Assembly: GCA_004555655.1 (NCBI GenBank)
Contig: SFHJ01000022.1
Location: 1 to 40,493 of the forward strand
Reading direction: 5' to 3'
From: Clostridiales bacterium
GTDB lineage: Bacteria; Bacillota; Clostridia; Oscillospirales; Oscillospiraceae
Length of the DNA: 40,493 bases
Made by a program: the position numbers and the translations under genes. Shown piece by piece: positions 24,320 to 35,574 of this stretch. Positions within the stretch are counted from its first letter, which is position 1; the number at the start of each line of letters is the position of its first letter. The notes below the pieces were generated by a model. That model made no database searches, was not told the origin of the DNA, and saw only the letters and a list, made by a program, of their open reading frames with translations.

Positions 24320-24348
24320 ATTGTCCCCGCGCGCACAGGCCGCTATGC
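24320..24348 (-). promoter_or_regulatory. Candidate SigG/SigF-type promoter of gpr
   Basis: Minus strand GCATA (24344-24348), 15-base spacer, GGGGACAAT (24320-24328). Both boxes match the forespore consensus (GYATA and GGNNANANT) without mismatch, about 20 bases before the gpr ATG. Confidence 0.78.
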
Positions 24349-24379
24349 GAATTTTTTTGAAATTTCAAGAAAAAAGCTA

Positions 24380-24408
24380 TTGATTTTAGCGAACTTGCAC
24401 GCTATAAT
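24380..24408 (+). promoter_or_regulatory. Promoter for rpsT
   Basis: TTGATT (24380-24385), 17-base spacer, TATAAT (24403-24408). Vegetative promoter that lies back to back with the forespore promoter of gpr. Confidence 0.8.
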
Positions 24409-24485
24409 GTATTTCTGCATGAGACGGTATGTTTCTTTTTGAAACGCGATGTTTCGGTATTAACGCTATTGGAGGAGGTGTAGTC

Positions 24486-24749
24486 ATGCCCAACATTAAG
24501 TCTGCCAAGAAGAGAGTTCTGGTTTCCAAGGTCAACAACGAACGCAACAAGATGGAGAAGTCCGCGCTGAAGACGACTCTGAAAAAGTTCGACGCTGCTG
24601 TTGCCGAAGGCAACCGTGAGCAGGCCGATAGCGCTTACAAAGCTGCAGTGAAGTCCATCGATCAGGCTGTCAACAAGGGAATTATTCACAAGAATAACGC
24701 TGCCCGCAAGAAGAGCAACATTACCCTGAAGATGAACAAGCTGGCTTAA
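24486..24749 (+). CDS. rpsT: 30S ribosomal protein S20
   Basis: Small, basic 16S rRNA-binding protein of 87 residues, beginning MPNIKSAKKRVLVSKVNNER and ending in a helical KNNAARKKSNITLKMNKLA segment, the S20 signature. GGAGGAGGTG lies a few bases before the ATG at 24486; the open frame continues upstream but without a matching start. Stand-alone unit with promoter and terminator, divergent from gpr. Confidence 0.98.
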   Translation: MPNIKSAKKRVLVSKVNNERNKMEKSALKTTLKKFDAAVAEGNREQADSAYKAAVKSIDQAVNKGIIHKNNAARKKSNITLKMNKLA

Positions 24750-24763
24750 TTTGCCGAATGGAT

Positions 24764-24794
24764 TCCCTCCGAAGTTCGCTTCGGGGGGATTTTC
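24764..24794 (+). terminator. Intrinsic terminator after rpsT
   Basis: CCCTCCGAAG (24765-24774) pairs with CTTCGGGGGG (24779-24788) around a TTCG tetraloop, followed by ATTTTCTT. Confidence 0.9.
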
Positions 24795-24863
24795 TTATCT
24801 TGCGCGCCTGCGGGCGAAACCTCTGCAAGGTTGCGGGATTCTGATGGAAAGGGGCATGGGAAA

Positions 24864-26909
<2,046 letters not shown>

Positions 26910-26973
26910 TTCCGGAACCTTTTCGTGCCATGTGCATATCCTGTATGGAAGAAAACTGAAATGAGGGATGCAC

Positions 26974-27891
26974 ATGGAACACGCCACACAGTATTATCTC
27001 GGCGGAAACACCGCCGAAGGCTTTTATTCGCTCTACAGCGGCTTCTGCCCACCGGAATCGGGCGATTTTCTCTGGGTCATCAAGGGCGGACCCGGCTGCG
27101 GCAAGTCGAGCTTTATGCGCCGCATCGGCGCTGCGATGGAGCAAGCGGGGTTGGACGTGGAGTACGTGCTCTGCTCCGGTGACCCGGACTCGCTTGACGG
27201 GGTGTACATTCCGGCGCTTCGCACCGGCTATGTCGACGGCACCGCGCCGCATGTACAGGAGGCTGTTTACCCGTGCGCGTCGGGGCTGTATCTTGATCTT
27301 GGGCAGTTCTATGACCGCGCGGCGCTGCAGCCGAAACGCAGTGAAATTCTCGCGCTGAATACGCACTACAAGGCGCTGTATCAGGAATCGTATGAACTAC
27401 TCGCGGCCTGCCCGCCGCCGAATGCGGGCGACGCGGAAGAACCGCTTGCGTACCTGCCGCCATGCTCCGGCAAAACCGGCAGGCTCAATCGCCGCTTTCT
27501 GCGCGCGGTGAGCTGCAAGGGGCTTGTCAGCGTACCGGACGTGAGCTGCCGCAGCGTGCGCGAGCTGCATTCGCCGCAAACGCTCGACCGTCTGGCAAAA
27601 GCCGCGCAGCAGGCTGGGTATGACGCCGTCTGCGCGCAGCACCCCATCTTTCCGCGCATGTGTGAGTCTGTGCGCATCCCGGCGCTTGACACAGTGTATT
27701 TCACGGGCTACGCCGCCCTTGACGCAGCCTGCGCGCCGCTTCTGCGCGCCGCATGCGCCAAACTTGCCGAGGCCAAGGCCCTGCATGACAAGCTGGAAGC
27801 GGTATATAACCCGCATGTGGACTTTGATGGTGTCTACGCGCTGGCGGAACAGCACATTCAAATGCTCAAAATACAAAATTCCGCATTGTAA
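26974..27891 (+). CDS. P-loop ATPase of unknown function (PRK06851-like)
   Basis: A 305-residue protein with a Walker A motif GGPGCGKSS at 38-46 near its N-terminus. The layout (HYYLGGNTAEGFYSLY-type start, P-loop, a CSGDPDSLDGV strand, a DGTAPH loop) resembles the uncharacterised PRK06851-type ATPase family of Firmicutes. It is shorter than the roughly 360 residues I would expect. Ten cysteines are scattered through it. ATG 26974 is chosen because AGGG lies 6 bases upstream; an in-frame ATG two codons earlier overlaps that site. It lies 64 bases after recG and before gpmI. The role is not known. Confidence 0.7.
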   Translation: MEHATQYYLGGNTAEGFYSLYSGFCPPESGDFLWVIKGGPGCGKSSFMRRIGAAMEQAGLDVEYVLCSGDPDSLDGVYIPALRTGYVDGTAPHVQEAVYPCASGLYLDLGQFYDRAALQPKRSEILALNTHYKALYQESYELLAACPPPNAGDAEEPLAYLPPCSGKTGRLNRRFLRAVSCKGLVSVPDVSCRSVRELHSPQTLDRLAKAAQQAGYDAVCAQHPIFPRMCESVRIPALDTVYFTGYAALDAACAPLLRAACAKLAEAKALHDKLEAVYNPHVDFDGVYALAEQHIQMLKIQNSAL

Positions 27892-27914
27892 TCGCGCGAA
27901 AGTTGTAGTAAAAT
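27886..27914 (+). promoter_or_regulatory. Promoter for gpmI
   Basis: TTGTAA (27886-27891), 17-base spacer, TAAAAT (27909-27914). The -35 box includes the stop codon of the P-loop gene. Confidence 0.65.
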
Positions 27915-27956
27915 AAACTGGATTTTTGAGAAGATAACTATCCGGAGGGATTACAA

Positions 27957-29519
<1,563 letters not shown>

Positions 29520-29525
29520 ATATCT

Positions 29526-29557
29526 GCCCGGCGCGGCATCGCCGCGCCGGGCTTTTT
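29526..29557 (+). terminator. Intrinsic terminator after gpmI
   Basis: Perfect 12-bp stem GCCCGGCGCGGC (29526-29537) with GCCGCGCCGGGC (29541-29552), 3-base loop, five T. Confidence 0.92.
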
Positions 29558-29584
29558 CGGTCTTTTCTGCTTTGTCCCGCACGT

Positions 29585-29627
29585 GTACAATTTAGCACTT
29601 GTACTTTTGGATAGAATCGGTTAGAAT
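29585..29627 (+). promoter_or_regulatory. Promoter and inverted repeat upstream of asp23-fakA
   Basis: TTGTAC (29599-29604), 17-base spacer, TAGAAT (29622-29627). The -35 box is the right arm of an inverted repeat, GTACAA (29585-29590) with TTGTAC (29599-29604) and an 8-base centre, a possible operator. Confidence 0.6.
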
Positions 29628-29673
29628 AGCGTGTATATGTAAAATCACTACCGCTTGAAAAGGAGGTTACGGT

Positions 29674-30027
29674 ATGATTCGTTTGAAAACGGACAACGGC
29701 TCGATTGCCGTCGACAGTGCGGTCTATACCAACATCGCCGGTTACGCCGCCACCAACTGCTTCGGCGTCAAGGGTATGGCCGTCCGCTCCATGACAGACG
29801 GGCTTGTGCACCTGCTGCGCAGAGAGGCCATGAGCAAGGGCGTGCGGGTCACCTTCCACGAGGACAATTCCATTTCCATCGATCTGCACATCATGATCGA
29901 TAAAGGCGTCAATATCAGCGCCATCGGCGCTTCCATCATCAGCGAGGTACGCTATTTCGTCACAAAGTCCACCGGTACCCAGGTGCGGGCCGTCAATGTC
30001 TTTGTTGATTCGATTACCATTGATTAA
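29674..30027 (+). CDS. Asp23/Gls24-family envelope stress protein (YloU-like)
   Basis: A 117-residue member of the Asp23/Gls24 family, found at the membrane or in the cytoplasm of Firmicutes and linked to envelope stress. The pattern SIAVDSAVYTNIAGYAATNC, then GVKGMAVRS and VNISAIGASIISEVRYFV is typical of the YloU branch. AAGGAGG precedes the ATG. It forms the conserved Asp23-DAK pair with the gene 34 bases downstream, as yloU-yloV in Bacillus, which suggests a function related to fatty-acid activation or membrane lipids. Confidence 0.93.
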   Translation: MIRLKTDNGSIAVDSAVYTNIAGYAATNCFGVKGMAVRSMTDGLVHLLRREAMSKGVRVTFHEDNSISIDLHIMIDKGVNISAIGASIISEVRYFVTKSTGTQVRAVNVFVDSITID

Positions 30028-30061
30028 CCTGCGCCGGCAGGCGTAGACGGAGGTGTTCCAT

Positions 30062-31720
30062 TTGAGACAGGAAATTGACGGTGCTGTATTCCGGCGCATG
30101 ATGCTCAGCGCCGCAGCTTCGATCGAGATAAACAAACAGAGCATTAACGAATTGAACGTGTTCCCCGTCCCCGACGGCGATACGGGCACGAATATGAGCA
30201 TGACGCTGGGCGCGGCTGCCACCGATCTGCGCAAGGCAGACGGCGTGACGCTGACCAAGGCGGCCGATATTACGGCTTCTGCCATGCTGCGCGGCGCGCG
30301 CGGCAACTCCGGCGTTATCTTGTCGCTCCTGTTCCGCGGCTTTTCCAAGGCCCTGAAGGGCAAGGAAACAGGCAACGGCAAAGACTTTGCAGACGCGCTG
30401 ACCGGAGGCGTGGAGGCTGCGTACAAGGCCGTTATGAAGCCCGCCGAGGGCACAATTCTGACCGTCAGCCGCCTGACCGCCGACGCGGCACGCGAGCTGG
30501 CCGAAGAAAATGACGCCATTGAGAGCGTGCTGGAAAACTGCATTCCCACGGCCAGGGCCGCGCTTCAAAACACCGTCAATCAGAACCCCGTGCTCAAAAA
30601 GGCCGGCGTGGTTGACGCGGGCGGCATGGGCTTTGTGACCATCCTGGAAGGTATGCTGGCCTCTTTGCAGGGCCGCGACGTCGTAGGTCCGGCCGCGGGC
30701 GAGACGAAGCAGGCGGCCGATTTTGCCGCGCTCACCGACGAAGAGATCACGTTCACGTTTGACACCGTGTTCATTGTGCGCAAGACAGGCAAGTCCATCG
30801 AGCCTTTCCGCGCGTATCTTGCCACCATCGGCGACAGTCTGGTAATCGGCGAGGATGACGACGCATTCAAGGTGCATGTGCACACCGACATCCCCGGCGA
30901 GGCGCTCAGTGAGGCGCAGAAGTACGGCACGCTGGAGCTTGCCAAGATTGAGAATATGCGCACGCAGTACGAGGATATGGCGGCCGGCCGCGCGCCGCAG
31001 AGCACCGACGATCTGGACATGGACGAAGCGGCTGAGGCCGCACCCGCCGTTGCTGCGCCTGAAAAGCGCTACGGCTGTGTGTCGGTCTGCGCGGGCGAGG
31101 GTCTGGCGCATGTGTTCCGCGATCTGGGCGTGGACGGCGTGATCGAAGGCGGTCAGACCATGAATCCCTCAACCGAGGATATTCTCGCGGCCATCAACCG
31201 CACGCCTGCCGAGATCGTGTTCGTGCTGCCCAACAACAAGAACATCATCATGGCCGCCGAGCAGACCGTTGAGCTCACGGAGAAACGTGTCATCGTCATC
31301 CCCAGCAAAACCGTGCCGCAGGGCATCACGGCGATGCTGAACTTTGATGACTCGCTCGAGCCCGAGGAGAATATCGCCGCTATGACCGAGTGCCTCGGAA
31401 GCGTCACCACCATGCAGATTACATACGCCGCCAGAGATTCCGACTTTGACGGGTATGAGATCCATGAGGGCGACTATCTGGGCCTTTGTAACGGCGCGCT
31501 GCTGGGCACCAGCCGCGAGATCGCGGAGCTTCTGGCCGTCATGGCCCAAAAGGTTGCTGAGGAAGGCAAGGAATTCGTCAACATCTTCTACGGCGCGGAT
31601 ATCTCCGAAGAACAGGCCGACGCAGCCGCGGCGCTCTTTGCCGGGCACGCACCGGACGCCGAGGTCAACGTCCTGTCCGGCGGCCAGCCGATCTACTATT
31701 ATCTCATCTCCGCTGAATAA
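30062..31720 (+). CDS. fakA: DAK-domain fatty acid kinase subunit FakA (YloV-like)
   Basis: Catalytic subunit of fatty acid kinase, which phosphorylates fatty acids held by a separate FakB protein. The 552-residue product has an N-terminal DhaL/DAK2 domain with the metal and nucleotide motif NVFPVPDGDTGTNMSMT (Asp38, Asp40, Asn44), HxxDxPG-like VHTDIPGE in the middle, and a C-terminal DegV-related region. The TTG at 30062 is taken as start because GGAGGTG lies 6 bases upstream; the in-frame GTG at 30053 is part of that site. No fakB is in the window. Two terminators follow. Confidence 0.92.
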   Translation: MRQEIDGAVFRRMMLSAAASIEINKQSINELNVFPVPDGDTGTNMSMTLGAAATDLRKADGVTLTKAADITASAMLRGARGNSGVILSLLFRGFSKALKGKETGNGKDFADALTGGVEAAYKAVMKPAEGTILTVSRLTADAARELAEENDAIESVLENCIPTARAALQNTVNQNPVLKKAGVVDAGGMGFVTILEGMLASLQGRDVVGPAAGETKQAADFAALTDEEITFTFDTVFIVRKTGKSIEPFRAYLATIGDSLVIGEDDDAFKVHVHTDIPGEALSEAQKYGTLELAKIENMRTQYEDMAAGRAPQSTDDLDMDEAAEAAPAVAAPEKRYGCVSVCAGEGLAHVFRDLGVDGVIEGGQTMNPSTEDILAAINRTPAEIVFVLPNNKNIIMAAEQTVELTEKRVIVIPSKTVPQGITAMLNFDDSLEPEENIAAMTECLGSVTTMQITYAARDSDFDGYEIHEGDYLGLCNGALLGTSREIAELLAVMAQKVAEEGKEFVNIFYGADISEEQADAAAALFAGHAPDAEVNVLSGGQPIYYYLISAE

Positions 31721-31726
31721 ACGTTA

Positions 31727-31759
31727 GCCTCCCGCGCCAGACGGCGCGGGAGGCGTTTT
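31727..31759 (+). terminator. Intrinsic terminator after fakA
   Basis: 12-bp stem GCCTCCCGCGCC (31727-31738) with GGCGCGGGAGGC (31743-31754), AGAC loop, then GTTTTC. Confidence 0.9.
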
Positions 31760-31772
31760 CTTTGAAAAGGAT

Positions 31773-31806
31773 GCGGCCCCGGCGATCAATCGCCGGGGCC
31801 GCTTTT
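31773..31806 (+). terminator. Second terminator between fakA and the convergent GNAT gene
   Basis: 14-bp stem GCGGCCCCGGCGAT (31773-31786) with ATCGCCGGGGCCGC (31789-31802), 2-base centre, followed by TTTT on the plus strand. It may block read-through into the convergent GNAT gene. Confidence 0.8.
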
Positions 31807-31820
31807 GCCGGGGTTCAGAT

Positions 31821-32432
31821 TCAGAAGAGCTGGCCGGGAAGTTTCAGCTTTTCTTTTGGCGCAAACTGCGCATCAAAGGCCTCGGCCGCTTCTTCACTGA
31901 CGAAATAGCCGTCGGGGTCTTTATACGTGCCCGAGACACCGTTCAGGAAACCGGGCGTAAGCTCGGCAATCAGGAAATAGTCCGCGTCCGGGTCGTCTGC
32001 GTAGCGGACGCCCTTTGTTTTTGCAACGACAAAGCCCGATTTTCCATAGAAGTCAATATTGCCCGTGATGGCCAACGCGCCTGCGCCCATAGCTTTGGCC
32101 CGGCGCATCGACTCGCGCAGCAAAACCGAGCCGAAGCCCTGCCGCTTGTATTGCGGCGCGATACTGATGGGGCCGAAGGTCATGATGGGAAGCTCTCCTC
32201 CGCCGTCTTTTTGGATGGCGGAACGGGCATACATCACATGGCCGACAAGCGCGCCGTCGAGCTCCATGACAAGGTCAAGCTCCGGCACGAAGGCCGGGTC
32301 GCTGCGGAACCCATGCAGCACAAAGTGCTCCAGGCAGCCAGGACGGTAGACGTTCCAAAACGCCTCGCGGGTCAGATTTTCCACTGCATGGTAATCGTTC
32401 GGGATCTCATTGCGGATGATAAGGGTTTGCAT
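31821..32432 (-). CDS. GNAT-family N-acetyltransferase (YhbS-like)
   Basis: A 203-residue acetyl-CoA-dependent acetyltransferase. The N-terminus TLIIRNEIPNDYHAVENLT and the acetyl-CoA motif PQYKRQGFGSVLLRESMRRA (about 113-132) are typical, as is the paired IDFYGKSGFV segment. Substrate unknown; YhbS-like relatives are the closest in appearance. AGGAGG lies 8 bases before the ATG. It has a near-consensus promoter 150 bases upstream and a leader with a strong hairpin and a short overlapping reading frame. Confidence 0.9.
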   Translation of the reverse strand: MQTLIIRNEIPNDYHAVENLTREAFWNVYRPGCLEHFVLHGFRSDPAFVPELDLVMELDGALVGHVMYARSAIQKDGGGELPIMTFGPISIAPQYKRQGFGSVLLRESMRRAKAMGAGALAITGNIDFYGKSGFVVAKTKGVRYADDPDADYFLIAELTPGFLNGVSGTYKDPDGYFVSEEAAEAFDAQFAPKEKLKLPGQLF

Positions 32433-32541
32433 GATACATTCCTCCTGAAAATTGTAGTGTGTTTTTCGGGAGGCGCGGGATCGTGAGCCGCCTCCCGGTC
32501 AGCGCACAATCTCCAAGGCGTTGTTTTGTTTCAAACAGCAT
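32407..32541 (-). other. Leader hairpin and possible leader peptide of the GNAT gene
   Basis: The leader folds a strong stem (CGGGAGGCG at 32468-32476 with CGCCTCCCG at 32489-32497) about 40 bases before the GNAT ATG. A 44-codon frame starting MLFETKQRLGDCALTG runs across the hairpin and ends within the GNAT coding start, with AGGAG directly before its ATG, too close for normal use. It is either a translated leader controlling the GNAT gene or a chance frame. Confidence 0.35.
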
Positions 32542-32578
32542 TCTCCTGAGCATAAATTCCGGCATCGCCGGTAATTAC

Positions 32579-32607
32579 AGTATACGCCGCTTTTCCCACG
32601 GATGCAA
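32579..32607 (-). promoter_or_regulatory. Promoter for the GNAT gene
   Basis: Minus strand TTGCAT (32602-32607), 17-base spacer, TATACT (32579-32584). The transcript would have a leader of about 140 bases. The remaining 150 bases to ftsH contain T- and A-rich sequence and a weak plus-strand -10-like TATACT at 32710-32715. Confidence 0.65.
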
Positions 32608-32760
32608 GCTGTTTTCTTTCGCAGCTGCGTTCGTCCGGTTTTCCCGGTCCGTCCGCAAAAGATTCCCATTTTTTCAGAAAAAGTTCACGTATCACAGCGG
32701 ATTTTGTGATATACTACACTTTACAAAAACTGCCGCGCACTGCGGAAAAGGATGATCTTT

Positions 32761-34584
32761 ATGCAGGAAGTAAAAAAGCCCTCAAAAAAACCGATGATCT
32801 TCTATTATATTCTGGCGCTTCTGATTCTCTTGCTCCTGAATGCGACGCTGTTTCCCTCTGTGCTGCGCAAACAGGTGCAGGACGTGAGCTACGACGTGTT
32901 CATGTCCATGTCATATGACAAGCAGATCGACCAGGTGCAGATTGAAGGCGATATCATCACCTTCACCGACCTTGACGGCGGCATCTATACAACCAACGCT
33001 ACGGATGACCCCGACCGGACGCAGCGGCTGTATGAATGCGGCGCGACCTTCACCGAAATTGACACGCAGCCGGGCCTGCTCACCTCCATCCTCGTGGGCT
33101 GGGTGCTGCCGCTGCTGCCGTTTCTGCTGATCGGCTTCTTCTTGAACAAGAAACTGCAGAAAACCATGGGCAGCGGCGACGGGATGATGTTCGGCATGGG
33201 CGGCGGCTCGGGCGCAAAGGCCTATATCCCCTCCTCGGCCGGTATCCGTTTTGCCGATGTGGCCGGTGAGGATGAGGCCAAGGAGCTTCTGCATGAGATC
33301 GTGGACTTCCTCCACGACCCGGAAAAATACCGCGAGATCGGCGCAAAGCTGCCCAAGGGCGCACTGCTGGTCGGCCCTCCGGGCACGGGCAAGACGTTGC
33401 TGGCAAAGGCGGTCGCCGGCGAAGCCAACGTGCCGTTTTTCTCCATCGCAGGCTCTGAGTTTGTTGAGATGTTTGTCGGACGCGGCGCGGCCAAGGTGCG
33501 CGATCTTTTCAAGCAGGCCAACGAAAAAGCGCCCTGCATCGTCTTTATCGACGAGATCGATACCATCGGTAAAAAGCGCGACGGGCAGGTCGGCGGCAAT
33601 GACGAGCGCGAGCAGACGCTCAACCAGCTGCTGACGGAAATGGACGGCTTCGACGGCTCAAAGGGCGTGGTCGTGCTGGCCGCGACCAACCGGCCCGATT
33701 CGCTCGACCCTGCCCTGCTGCGTCCGGGCCGCTTTGACCGACGCATTCCCGTGGAGCTGCCCGACCTGCAGGGCCGCGTGGATATCTTGAAGGTGCATGC
33801 CAAAAACATCAAGCTGGCCGACGACGTGGACTTCACACCCATCGCAAAGATGGCCGCAGGTGCCTCCGGTGCGGAGCTTGCGAATATCGTCAACGAAGCT
33901 GCGCTGCGCGCCGTGCGCGACGGGCGGAAATTTGCCACGCAGGAGGATCTGCAGGAGAGTGTCGAGGTGGTCATCGCGGGCTACCAGAAAAAGACGCGTG
34001 TGCTGTCCGATCAGGAGAAAAAAATTGTGGCCTGTCACGAGATCGGCCACGCGCTCGTGGCCGCGCTGCAGTCGCACAGCGCTCCCGTGCAGAAGATCAC
34101 CATCATTCCGCGCACCTCTGGCGCGCTGGGCTATACGCTGCAGGTGGATGACGGCGAGCACTTCCTGATGAGCAAGCAGGAAATTCTGGACAAGATCTGC
34201 ACCTACACCGGCGGCCGCGCGGCAGAAGAGCTGGTATACCACTGCGTTACCACCGGCGCGTCGAACGATATTGAGCAGGCCACAAAGCTCGCCCGGTCGA
34301 TGGTGTCCCGGTTCGGCATGACGGACGAATTTGGTATGGTCGCGTTTGAAACGGTGTCGAACCAGTATCTGGGCGGCGACGCGACGCTGAGCTGCTCGCC
34401 CGAGACACAGACGCGGCTCGACGAGAAGGTCATTGAGATCGTCGAAAGCCAGCGGCAAAAGGCAATGCGTCTTCTGAAGGAAAATGAGGACACGCTGTAC
34501 CGCCTGTCACAGTATCTGTACGAGCACGAGACCATCACCGGCGCAGAATTCATGCAGATTCTTTCCCAAACGGCAGAAAAATAA
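32761..34584 (+). CDS. ftsH: ATP-dependent zinc metalloprotease FtsH
   Basis: Membrane-bound AAA+ protease that degrades membrane and short-lived cytoplasmic proteins. The 607-residue product has TM1 (about 12-30), a short extracytoplasmic domain, TM2 (about 108-128), the AAA module with Walker A GPPGTGKT at 205-212, Walker B (IVFIDEIDTIG) and SRH (ATNRPDSLDPALLRPGRFDR), and the M41 zinc site HEIGH at 426-430 with a further acidic ligand in TGASNDIEQAT. The pore segment reads FVGRGAAKVRDLF, where most family members have V in place of the R. The C-terminal tail is short. ATG 32761 has AAAAGG about 9 bases upstream. Confidence 0.96.
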   Translation: MQEVKKPSKKPMIFYYILALLILLLLNATLFPSVLRKQVQDVSYDVFMSMSYDKQIDQVQIEGDIITFTDLDGGIYTTNATDDPDRTQRLYECGATFTEIDTQPGLLTSILVGWVLPLLPFLLIGFFLNKKLQKTMGSGDGMMFGMGGGSGAKAYIPSSAGIRFADVAGEDEAKELLHEIVDFLHDPEKYREIGAKLPKGALLVGPPGTGKTLLAKAVAGEANVPFFSIAGSEFVEMFVGRGAAKVRDLFKQANEKAPCIVFIDEIDTIGKKRDGQVGGNDEREQTLNQLLTEMDGFDGSKGVVVLAATNRPDSLDPALLRPGRFDRRIPVELPDLQGRVDILKVHAKNIKLADDVDFTPIAKMAAGASGAELANIVNEAALRAVRDGRKFATQEDLQESVEVVIAGYQKKTRVLSDQEKKIVACHEIGHALVAALQSHSAPVQKITIIPRTSGALGYTLQVDDGEHFLMSKQEILDKICTYTGGRAAEELVYHCVTTGASNDIEQATKLARSMVSRFGMTDEFGMVAFETVSNQYLGGDATLSCSPETQTRLDEKVIEIVESQRQKAMRLLKENEDTLYRLSQYLYEHETITGAEFMQILSQTAEK

Positions 34585-34594
34585 CTTTTTTCAG

Positions 34595-34627
34595 GCGGGC
34601 TCCGGCGTTGCGCGGAGCCCGCTTTTT
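34595..34627 (+). terminator. Intrinsic terminator after ftsH
   Basis: GCGGGCTCC (34595-34603) pairs with GGAGCCCGC (34614-34622), followed by five T. Confidence 0.9.
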
Positions 34628-34723
34628 CGCGTCTGCCGCACTTTTTTACGCCGGGCTTCGATTTCTCATGTATTTTTCATAAGGAAAGCACACAAATGCA
34701 GTAATATTTTGACGGCTTGGAAA

Positions 34724-34752
34724 TTGACATTTTTGTGAACATTCTGTATGAT
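34724..34752 (+). promoter_or_regulatory. Promoter of the esterase-esterase-ATP-grasp operon
   Basis: TTGACA (34724-34729), 17-base spacer, TATGAT (34747-34752). One mismatch to the sigma-A consensus, so the operon is probably expressed strongly in growing cells. AGGAGG lies 8 bases before the first ATG. Confidence 0.82.
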
Positions 34753-34804
34753 GTACAGTAATTATACAGTGCTTTAGCGCTGCAAAGCGCAGGAGGAATA
34801 CAAC

Positions 34805-35560
34805 ATGGTTACTGTTTGGAATGTGACCATTCCCAAGCTCACAGGTGAAAAGACCCGCCGGGCGTACATCTATCTGCCGGACTACTATGACGTTGACCCA
34901 AACCGGCGTTTCCCCGTCATGTATATGTTCGACGGGCACAACGTCTTTTTTGACGCCGACGCCACTTACGGCAAGTCCTGGGGCATGAACAGCTACATGT
35001 CCTGGACAAGAAAACCGCTCATCATCGTGGCGGTTGAATGCAACCACGAAGGTAACGGCCGGTTGGAGGAATACTCCCCCATGAATATCTCGAACGCCAC
35101 CTTCGGCAAGATCCGCGGCAGGGGGCCAATCTATATGGACTGGCTCATCCACACGCTCAAGCCCAGGATCGACGAGACGTTCCGCACGCTTGCCGACCGC
35201 GAGAACACCATCATCTGCGGCTCTTCGATGGGCGGACTCATGGCTCTTTACGGCGCGACGGTGTTCAACGACGTCTTCCAGCGCGCTGCATGTCTCTCGC
35301 CCAGTCTCTGGGTCTCGCCGAGCAAGGTCTTTGAGATGGTAGTCAAGGCCAATATCAAAAACGATACCTGCATCTACATGGATTACGGCAGTCTTGAAAT
35401 CTACAATCACGCCGCCAGCACCGAAGCGCTCATCACGATGGTGCATCTGCTGCTCACCAAGCATGTCAATCTTGCGTTTCGCATTGTGCCGGGCGGCTCG
35501 CACTGTGAAGCGTCGTGGGAGCAGCAGATCCCGGTGTTCATGGACTGTCTTGGATTATGA
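34805..35560 (+). CDS. Alpha/beta-hydrolase esterase (esterase D / Fes-like fold), first of two
   Basis: Serine esterase of 251 residues without a signal peptide, so cytoplasmic. The nucleophile motif is GSSMGG with Ser141; His233 in GGSHCE is the likely base and Asp193 in YMDYG the candidate acid. The N-terminal YIYLPDYYDVDPNRRFPVMY and MFDGHNVF strand set the oxyanion loop, typical of the esterase (PF00756-type) family that includes siderophore and S-formylglutathione esterases. It heads a three-gene operon: esterase 2 begins 14 bases after its stop (or overlaps it as ATGA), then ATP-grasp. Substrate unknown. Confidence 0.88.
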   Translation: MVTVWNVTIPKLTGEKTRRAYIYLPDYYDVDPNRRFPVMYMFDGHNVFFDADATYGKSWGMNSYMSWTRKPLIIVAVECNHEGNGRLEEYSPMNISNATFGKIRGRGPIYMDWLIHTLKPRIDETFRTLADRENTIICGSSMGGLMALYGATVFNDVFQRAACLSPSLWVSPSKVFEMVVKANIKNDTCIYMDYGSLEIYNHAASTEALITMVHLLLTKHVNLAFRIVPGGSHCEASWEQQIPVFMDCLGL

Positions 35561-35574
35561 CGAGGGAATACGGA

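Noticed and set aside
30014..31111. Minus-strand open frame opposite fakA
   Set aside because: Shadow of the conserved fakA reading frame.
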